Below, piece after piece: positions 43,209 to 47,490 of a stretch of DNA of 47,490 nt. The translations under genes were made by a program, and so were the position numbers. The stretch lies in assembly GCA_019634715.1 (NCBI GenBank), contig JAHCAU010000012.1, positions 1 through 47,490 on the forward strand, read 5' to 3'. The number at the start of each line of letters is the position of its first letter. Within the stretch, counting starts at the first letter, position 1. The notes under the pieces are model-generated. The model was given only the letters and a program-made list of their open reading frames with translations, made no database searches and was not told where the DNA came from. This stretch comes from Lysobacter sp. (GTDB lineage: Bacteria > Pseudomonadota > Gammaproteobacteria > Xanthomonadales > Xanthomonadaceae).

Positions 43209-43304
43209 ATGACGCGGACTCCGCTTCTGATACTGCTGAACCGCCAGCGCGCGAGCGCGGGCCGGGTGCGCCTGCCTCACGGAGCTGGACGCCGGGAATC
43301 CTGA
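43209..43304 (+). CDS. candidate leader peptide rich in Leu/Ile (31 aa)
   Basis: A 31-codon ORF beginning MTRTPLLILLNRQRASAGRV, with five consecutive Leu/Ile codons (residues 6-10). Its stop codon forms the loop of an imperfect hairpin (43291-43314), and a terminator follows 29 bases later (43334-43357). This order is that of amino-acid attenuation leaders. The ribosome site is weak, which lowers confidence. The gene that it would regulate is unclear, since the next real gene is an EF-G paralogue. Confidence 0.45.
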   Translation: MTRTPLLILLNRQRASAGRVRLPHGAGRRES

Positions 43305-43333
43305 GGATTCCGGCCGTCCGGGCTTCACGCAGC

Positions 43334-43357
43334 AAGCACCCGAGAGGGTGCTTTTTT
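43334..43357 (+). terminator. intrinsic terminator, attenuator-like
   Basis: AAGCACCC (43334-43341) pairs with GGGTGCTT (43346-43353) around GAGA, running into a six-T tract. Its left arm (GCACCC) could instead pair with GGGTGC at 43264-43269, inside the leader ORF, which would give an antiterminator. Confidence 0.8.
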
Positions 43358-43453
43358 GTTGCCCGCGATTTTCGCAACCCACTCGCGCTGTCATCGTCGC
43401 GGCACCCTGCCGACGACATCCCCCATGCATTTTTCCACAGAGGAGAACGTGCC

Positions 43454-43483
43454 ATGAGCATCGCCGCCGAGACCGAACCGTAG
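43454..43483 (+). CDS. nine-codon mini-ORF with strong ribosome site
   Basis: MSIAAETEP followed by TAG, preceded by AGAGGAGAACGTGCC, the best ribosome site in the region. It ends one base before a pair of crossing stems and 63 bases before the EF-G-like gene. It could be a translation-coupled leader of that gene or the surviving start of a lost gene behind the attenuator. Confidence 0.45.
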   Translation: MSIAAETEP

Positions 43484-43533
43484 CCGCACGCCCTGTCGCC
43501 AACCGGGGTGTGCGGCCCCGCATGTTGGCGACA
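43484..43533 (+). promoter_or_regulatory. two crossing stems in the EF-G-like gene leader
   Basis: CCGCACGCCC (43484-43493) can pair with GGGTGTGCGG (43506-43515), with one G-T wobble. TGTCGCCAAC (43494-43503), which lies in that loop, is the exact complement of GTTGGCGACA (43524-43533). The two 10-bp stems cannot form fully at once, so they make either a pseudoknot or a switch. The last arm ends just before the GGA ribosome site of the downstream gene. Confidence 0.55.
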
Positions 43534-43546
43534 TGGAATGCAATGC

Positions 43547-45580
43547 ATGAACACCCTCAAACTCTCTCGCTGGCGCAATCTCGGCATCATCGCCCACGTC
43601 GACGCCGGCAAGACCACGCTCACCGAACGCCTGCTGTGGGCCTCCGGCGCGATCCATCGCATCGGCGAAGTCCACGACGGCGCCGCGACGACCGACTTCG
43701 ACGAGATCGAACAGCGCCGCGGCATCACCATCGGCGCCGCCGCCGTGCGCATCGACTGGACGCGCGACGACATCGGCCACCGGCTGACCTTGATCGACAC
43801 CCCGGGCCACATCGATTTCGCGATCGAAGTGGAACGCTCGCTGCGCGTGCTCGACGGCGCGGTCGCGGTGTTCTCTGCGGTCGACGGCGTGCAGCCGCAG
43901 TCCGAGACCGTGTGGCGCCAGGCGCAGCGGCATCGCGTGCCGCTGCTGGCCTACGTCAACAAGATGGATCGCCCGGGGGCATCGTTCGCGCGCGTGTTGG
44001 CGCAGATGCGCGAGAAGCTCGATGCGACGCCGCTGCCGATCGGCCTGCCGCTCGGCGAGGAAGCCGCATTCGAAGGCTGGGTCGACCTGGTCGATCGCGC
44101 CGTGGTGACCTGGGACGCGCACGGCCATGCGATGCGTCGTGCGTGGTCGGACGAGGAGGCGCTGCGCTACGTCGCGGAGCGCCAGCGACTGGTCGAGGCT
44201 GTCGCCGATCACGACGACGCGATCGCCCAGCTGTGGCTCGACGAACAGCCGATCGAGGCGGAGACGCTCCGCGCGGCCCTGCGTCGCGTGGTCATCGCCG
44301 GCCGCGGTATGCCCGTGCTCGCCGGTTCGGCGATCCGCAACAAGGGCGTCGGTACGCTGCTGGATGCGATCGTCGATTACCTGCCGTCGCCGCTCGATCG
44401 TCCAACCGTGCCTGCGCAGCAGGGCGAGGACACCGTGCTGCTGCCGCCGGATCCCGAGGGTCCGCTGGCGGCGCTGGTGTTCAAGGTGGCGCACCAGGAC
44501 CACGGTCCGGTGACCTACGTGCGCGTCTATTCAGGCACGCTGCGCACCGGTGATGCGGTGTGGTGCTCGCAATCGGCGCGCATGCGCCGCGTCGGTCGGC
44601 TTGCCGTGGTGCAGGCGAACCGGACGCACGACATCGACATGGCGTGTGCCGGTGAAATCGTCGCCGTGCTCGGCTGGAAGGACGCGGCCAGTGGCGACAC
44701 GCTCAGCGACGAGCGCATGCGGTTCGTGCTCGACACCATCCGTGCCCAGCCGGCGGTGCTGGCATGGCGTCTCACCGCTGCGAACGCGGGCGATCTGATC
44801 CGCCTGGGACAGGGCCTCGCGGCGCTGGCGCAGGAAGATCCCTCGTTCCGCGTCGGCACCGATCCCGACACCGGCGAAACCCTGGTGTGGGGCATGGGCG
44901 AGCTGCACCTGGACGTCAAGGTCGAGCGCCTGCGCAAGGATTGGCGTGTGGATGTGCGCACCGGTTCGCCGCGCGTGGCCTGCCAGGAAACGCCGGCGCG
45001 CGCGGTGCAGGGCATCGAAGGCAAGGTGTCGAAGCAGAACGGCGGCAACGGCCAGTTTGCCCGCGTGGTGATCGACCTGTCGCCGCGCGACGACGGCGAA
45101 GTGGTGTTCGTCGACCGTACCCGTGGCGGCGTCGTGCCGAAGTCCTTCGCGTCCGCGACCGAGCGTGGCGTGCGCGAGGCGCTGTCGTCCGGCCCGCACG
45201 GATATCCGGTGGTGGGCGTGGAGATCGTGCTGGTCGATGGCGAAACCCATGTCAACGACTCGTCGGAACTCGCGTTCCATCGTGCCGGCATGGAGGCGGC
45301 ACGCGCGGCGCTGGCCCTGGCCGGCACCGTGGTGCTGGAGCCGGTGATGACGCTCACCGTCGATACCCCGGCGGCGCACGTCGGCGATGTCGTCGGCGAC
45401 GTGCAGCGTCGTCAGGGTCGCGTGGTCGCGATCGAGGACAAGGGCGTGCGCGCGGATGTCGTGGCGCACGCGCCGCTGTCCCGGCTCGACGGCTACACCA
45501 CCGCGCTGCGCTCGCTTACGCAGGGACGCGCATCGGCCAGCATGGTGTTCCATCGTTACGAAGCCGCACGCGCGGCATGA
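43547..45580 (+). CDS. elongation factor G-like translational GTPase (EF-G paralogue)
   Basis: A 677-residue GTPase. G1 is AHVDAGKTT (K22), G2/switch I is RRGITIGAAAV, G3 is DTPGH and G4 is NKMD. Domains II to V follow, including GELHLDVKVERLRKDW and the domain IV core GGVVPKSFASATERGVREAL. It is shorter than canonical EF-G and lies apart from any ribosomal-protein operon, so it is a paralogue of the kind seen beside the main fusA, related in layout to ribosome-protection factors. Its exact job (translocation, recycling, stress) is not known. The start ATG at 43547 follows GGA and an unusual folded leader. Confidence 0.85.
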   Translation: MNTLKLSRWRNLGIIAHVDAGKTTLTERLLWASGAIHRIGEVHDGAATTDFDEIEQRRGITIGAAAVRIDWTRDDIGHRLTLIDTPGHIDFAIEVERSLRVLDGAVAVFSAVDGVQPQSETVWRQAQRHRVPLLAYVNKMDRPGASFARVLAQMREKLDATPLPIGLPLGEEAAFEGWVDLVDRAVVTWDAHGHAMRRAWSDEEALRYVAERQRLVEAVADHDDAIAQLWLDEQPIEAETLRAALRRVVIAGRGMPVLAGSAIRNKGVGTLLDAIVDYLPSPLDRPTVPAQQGEDTVLLPPDPEGPLAALVFKVAHQDHGPVTYVRVYSGTLRTGDAVWCSQSARMRRVGRLAVVQANRTHDIDMACAGEIVAVLGWKDAASGDTLSDERMRFVLDTIRAQPAVLAWRLTAANAGDLIRLGQGLAALAQEDPSFRVGTDPDTGETLVWGMGELHLDVKVERLRKDWRVDVRTGSPRVACQETPARAVQGIEGKVSKQNGGNGQFARVVIDLSPRDDGEVVFVDRTRGGVVPKSFASATERGVREALSSGPHGYPVVGVEIVLVDGETHVNDSSELAFHRAGMEAARAALALAGTVVLEPVMTLTVDTPAAHVGDVVGDVQRRQGRVVAIEDKGVRADVVAHAPLSRLDGYTTALRSLTQGRASASMVFHRYEAARAA

Positions 45581-45599
45581 TGCGCAGGGAGGCGCGACG

Positions 45600-45635
45600 G
45601 GAGGGGCGTCGGGTGACCGGCGCCCCTCCGTTTTT
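45600..45635 (+). terminator. intrinsic terminator after the EF-G-like gene
   Basis: GGAGGGGCG (45600-45608) pairs exactly with CGCCCCTCC (45621-45629), with a further small stem inside, followed by G and five T residues. It lies 20 bases past the stop. Confidence 0.85.
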
Positions 45636-45679
45636 CAGGGCGCGGACTGTGTTGCTGCGGCGACCTTGGTATCGCGCAG

Positions 45680-46558
45680 TCACCCGCCCATCAGCGGGCT
45701 GGTCATCCGGCGCTGGCTGCCCCCGCTATGGAACTGGTTGGGGGCGAGCGCGTCGGTCTGCTCGGCGGTGAGGCCCTGGCCGTCCAGCCAGGGGATGATC
45801 TTGCGCGGGCCGGGGATGTAGGCCTCCCACTTGCCGGGCTGCGGTTCGGGAACGCCGTCGGCGATGAACATCACGGGCAGGGTGCCGATCCAGTGCGGAG
45901 CGTCTGCATCGGGGCCGGTCGTCGGCGGCTTGAACGTCCAGCCGCGCACGGCCTGGATGCTGAGCTTGCTGAAGGCATCGCGCCAGAGCGCCATGTTCTT
46001 CTCGCTGCCGATCGCACGCAGGTTGACGTGGCTGGCGTCGATGTTCATCACCTTGCCGTCGCGGCCGACCTGGACGTGCAGATAGACCGTGGCGCCGATG
46101 CCGTTCGTCACGAGCACCTGGGGATAGACGGGCATGCGACCTTTGCGCGCGACCGTCACCCGGGCTTCGGGCGGCAGGTCGACGTTGAAGCCCGCGCTGC
46201 GCAGTTCCAGCGTATGCCGGTCCTCGTCCAGGGGCTTGACCACGAACAGCAGCGACATCCGCGAGCGGGTGGCCTGCGCATCGGCGAGCGGCACCGGTTC
46301 GAAGGTCCATTTCGATGCGAGTTCCGAGGTGAGGTCGACGATGCCCTTCGGCAGCTTGTCCGCGCCGTCGAGCGTGTGCCCCAGCACCGTGCCATCGGCG
46401 GCGATGACGATGTCTCCGCTGACCAGCAGGCTGGATTCGGCCTGGCGGCGGACGGCGTCGTCGTCGCGCTTGGCGGCGTGCGCGGACACGGCGGCGCACA
46501 GGCAGAGCAGGGTGCCGAAGAGGCGGAGCGGTGTGATGGAGCGCATCGTGATGTCCAT
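45680..46558 (-). CDS. exported protein with TonB C-terminal-like domain
   Basis: A 292-residue protein with a signal peptide (RLFGTLLCLCAAVSAHA). The C-terminal half (about 165-260) has the TonB-C pattern: MPVYPQVLVTNGIGATVYLHVQVGRDGKVMNIDASHV, then LSIQAVRGWTFKPPTTG. It lacks the N-terminal membrane anchor and Pro-rich stretch of true TonB, so it is a periplasmic TonB-C-like protein, not a standard energy transducer. The ATG at 46558 is chosen (AGG upstream); an ATG at 46546 is nearly as good. It converges on the EF-G-like gene and is divergent from the antiporter gene. Confidence 0.7.
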   Translation of the reverse strand: MDITMRSITPLRLFGTLLCLCAAVSAHAAKRDDDAVRRQAESSLLVSGDIVIAADGTVLGHTLDGADKLPKGIVDLTSELASKWTFEPVPLADAQATRSRMSLLFVVKPLDEDRHTLELRSAGFNVDLPPEARVTVARKGRMPVYPQVLVTNGIGATVYLHVQVGRDGKVMNIDASHVNLRAIGSEKNMALWRDAFSKLSIQAVRGWTFKPPTTGPDADAPHWIGTLPVMFIADGVPEPQPGKWEAYIPGPRKIIPWLDGQGLTAEQTDALAPNQFHSGGSQRRMTSPLMGG

Positions 46559-46671
46559 GGTGCCTGGGTCCGGGTGGCAGCGTAGCAAACCGGACCCGGG
46601 GTGATGCTGCGTTCCTGTCATGCGATTGCGGCCTGTCCGATGCCCCGCTAAGGTCACCGCCGGAGGTGCCC

Positions 46672-47490
46672 ATGCACGGTGACGGTCTGCAACTCGCGTT
46701 GGTCTTTCTGCTGGCGGCGGTCATCGCCGTGCCGCTGTTCAAGCGTTTCGGGCTGGGCGCGGTGCTGGGGTACCTGGCGGCGGGCGTGGTGCTGGGGCCC
46801 TTCGGGGCGAAGGTGGTGCCCGATGCGGCGCCGGTGCTCACGGCGAGCGAAATCGGCGTGGTGATGATGCTGTTCGTGATCGGCCTGGAGCTGTCGCCGG
46901 CGCGGCTGTGGGTGATGCGCCGGCCGGTGTTCGGCATCGGTGGCCTGCAGGTGCTGCTGTCGGGCGTGGCGCTGGGCGGGATCGGGCTGGCGCTGGGCCT
47001 GGGCTGGAAGGCGGCGCTGGTGGTCGGCCTGGCGCTGGCGCTGTCGTCGACGGCGGTGAGCCTGCAATTGCTGTCCGAGCGCAAGGCGCTGAACACCGAA
47101 CACGGGCGCATGGGCTTCGCGATCCTGCTGTTCCAGGACATCGCGGCGATCCCGCTGATCGCCGCCGTGCCGCTGCTGGGCGCGGCGGCGGCCAGCCCGG
47201 ACCCGGTCTGGCACGACGTGCTCAAGGCGCTGGGGGCGATCGCGGTGGTGGTGGTCGGCGGGCGCGTGCTGCTGCGCCAGCTGTTTCGCATCGCGGCGCG
47301 CATCGGCGTGCCGGAGATGCTCACCGCCAGCGCATTGTTCGCGGTGCTCGGCGCGGCCTGGGTCATGCACCTGGCCGGCTTGAGCATGGGTCTGGGCGCG
47401 TTCCTCGCCGGCGTGCTGCTGGCCGATTCGGAATTCCGCCACGAGATCGAGTCGCAGATCGAGCCGTTCAAGGGCCTGCTGCTGGGCCTG
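46672..47490 (+). CDS. Kef-type cation:proton antiporter, N-terminal part (cut by window edge)
   Basis: The 273 visible codons run off the right edge. They encode a CPA2-family membrane domain: FKRFGLGAVLGYLAAGVVLGPFG, MLFVIGLELSP, ALALSSTAVSLQLLSERK, LLFQDIAAIPLIAAVPLLG and GLSMGLGAFLAGVLLADSEFRHEIESQIEPFKGLLLG, with about eight membrane segments so far. These are the core motifs of KefB/KefC-like potassium efflux antiporters. The regulatory RCK/KTN domain, if present, would lie beyond the window. CGGAGG precedes the ATG. KefB and KefC cannot be told apart from this part. Confidence 0.9.
   Translation, partial: MHGDGLQLALVFLLAAVIAVPLFKRFGLGAVLGYLAAGVVLGPFGAKVVPDAAPVLTASEIGVVMMLFVIGLELSPARLWVMRRPVFGIGGLQVLLSGVALGGIGLALGLGWKAALVVGLALALSSTAVSLQLLSERKALNTEHGRMGFAILLFQDIAAIPLIAAVPLLGAAAASPDPVWHDVLKALGAIAVVVVGGRVLLRQLFRIAARIGVPEMLTASALFAVLGAAWVMHLAGLSMGLGAFLAGVLLADSEFRHEIESQIEPFKGLLLGL

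Noticed and set aside
39134..43483. 1449-codon plus-strand open frame
   Set aside because: It is opposite three well-supported minus-strand genes (flavoprotein, nadV, nadM) and is typical of GC-rich antisense frames.

Overview
The window is GC-rich chromosomal DNA from a member of the Xanthomonadaceae/Lysobacteraceae (Lysobacter, Luteimonas, Stenotrophomonas and Xanthomonas relatives). The basis is family-level gene content: a LacI-type NagR/NagP/NagB-II/NagA/NagX cluster with a TonB-dependent receptor, the rhlB-trxA-rho order, palindromes starting with GTAG (REP type), and a protein ending in what looks like the XVIPCD export domain of Xanthomonas type IV secretion effectors. The genus cannot be fixed from the sequence alone.

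Layout. 1-13186 is an N-acetylglucosamine (GlcNAc)/chito-oligosaccharide utilisation locus read outward from a shared control region (6914-7346) that holds two copies of a LacI-type palindrome. Leftward run a glucokinase-family kinase (nagK), a TonB-dependent receptor, an exported GH20 hexosaminidase and the start of zwf. Rightward run nagP, nagR, nagB-II, nagA and nagX. Together these take oligosaccharides across the outer membrane, trim them, import and phosphorylate GlcNAc, deacetylate and deaminate it, and feed glucose-6-phosphate/fructose-6-phosphate metabolism. 13187-22761 is housekeeping: ung, a two-receiver regulator with one degenerate receiver, ftsEX, two small exported proteins of unknown function, rhlB, trxA and rho.

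23013-24833 is a probable type IV secretion antibacterial effector (M23-like, peptidoglycan-binding and XVIPCD regions) with an upstream lipoprotein as its likely immunity protein. 25068-27636 holds a ketopantoate-reductase-like enzyme and a PA-IL (LecA)-like lectin-domain protein. 27745-31345 is a clearly more AT-rich insert with two genes: a HEPN-like protein carrying R-x4-H, and a MutL/MORC-like GHKL ATPase with a C-terminal PD-(D/E)XK-like nuclease motif set. This is the best candidate in the window for an undescribed (anti-phage) system. Directly after it lie two diverged copies of a compact unit (paired palindrome, structured leader, 57-codon ORF, hairpin) flanking a TPR protein.

33021-39040 is a mix: a serine-hydrolase lipoprotein, a membrane AraC regulator, an SDR/AraC divergent pair, a DUF2058 protein, a YgjP-like metalloprotease and a Cys-rich copper-storage protein. 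39182-43024 carries an HI0933-type flavoprotein and an NAD salvage pair (nadV and a NadM-Nudix fusion). 43025-43546 has no ordinary gene but looks like an attenuation leader (promoter, Leu/Ile-rich 31-codon ORF, pause hairpin, terminator), then a 9-codon ORF with a strong ribosome site and two crossing stems, just ahead of an EF-G paralogue. The window ends with a TonB-C-like exported protein and the start of a Kef-type antiporter. No tRNA, rRNA, CRISPR array or insertion sequence was seen.
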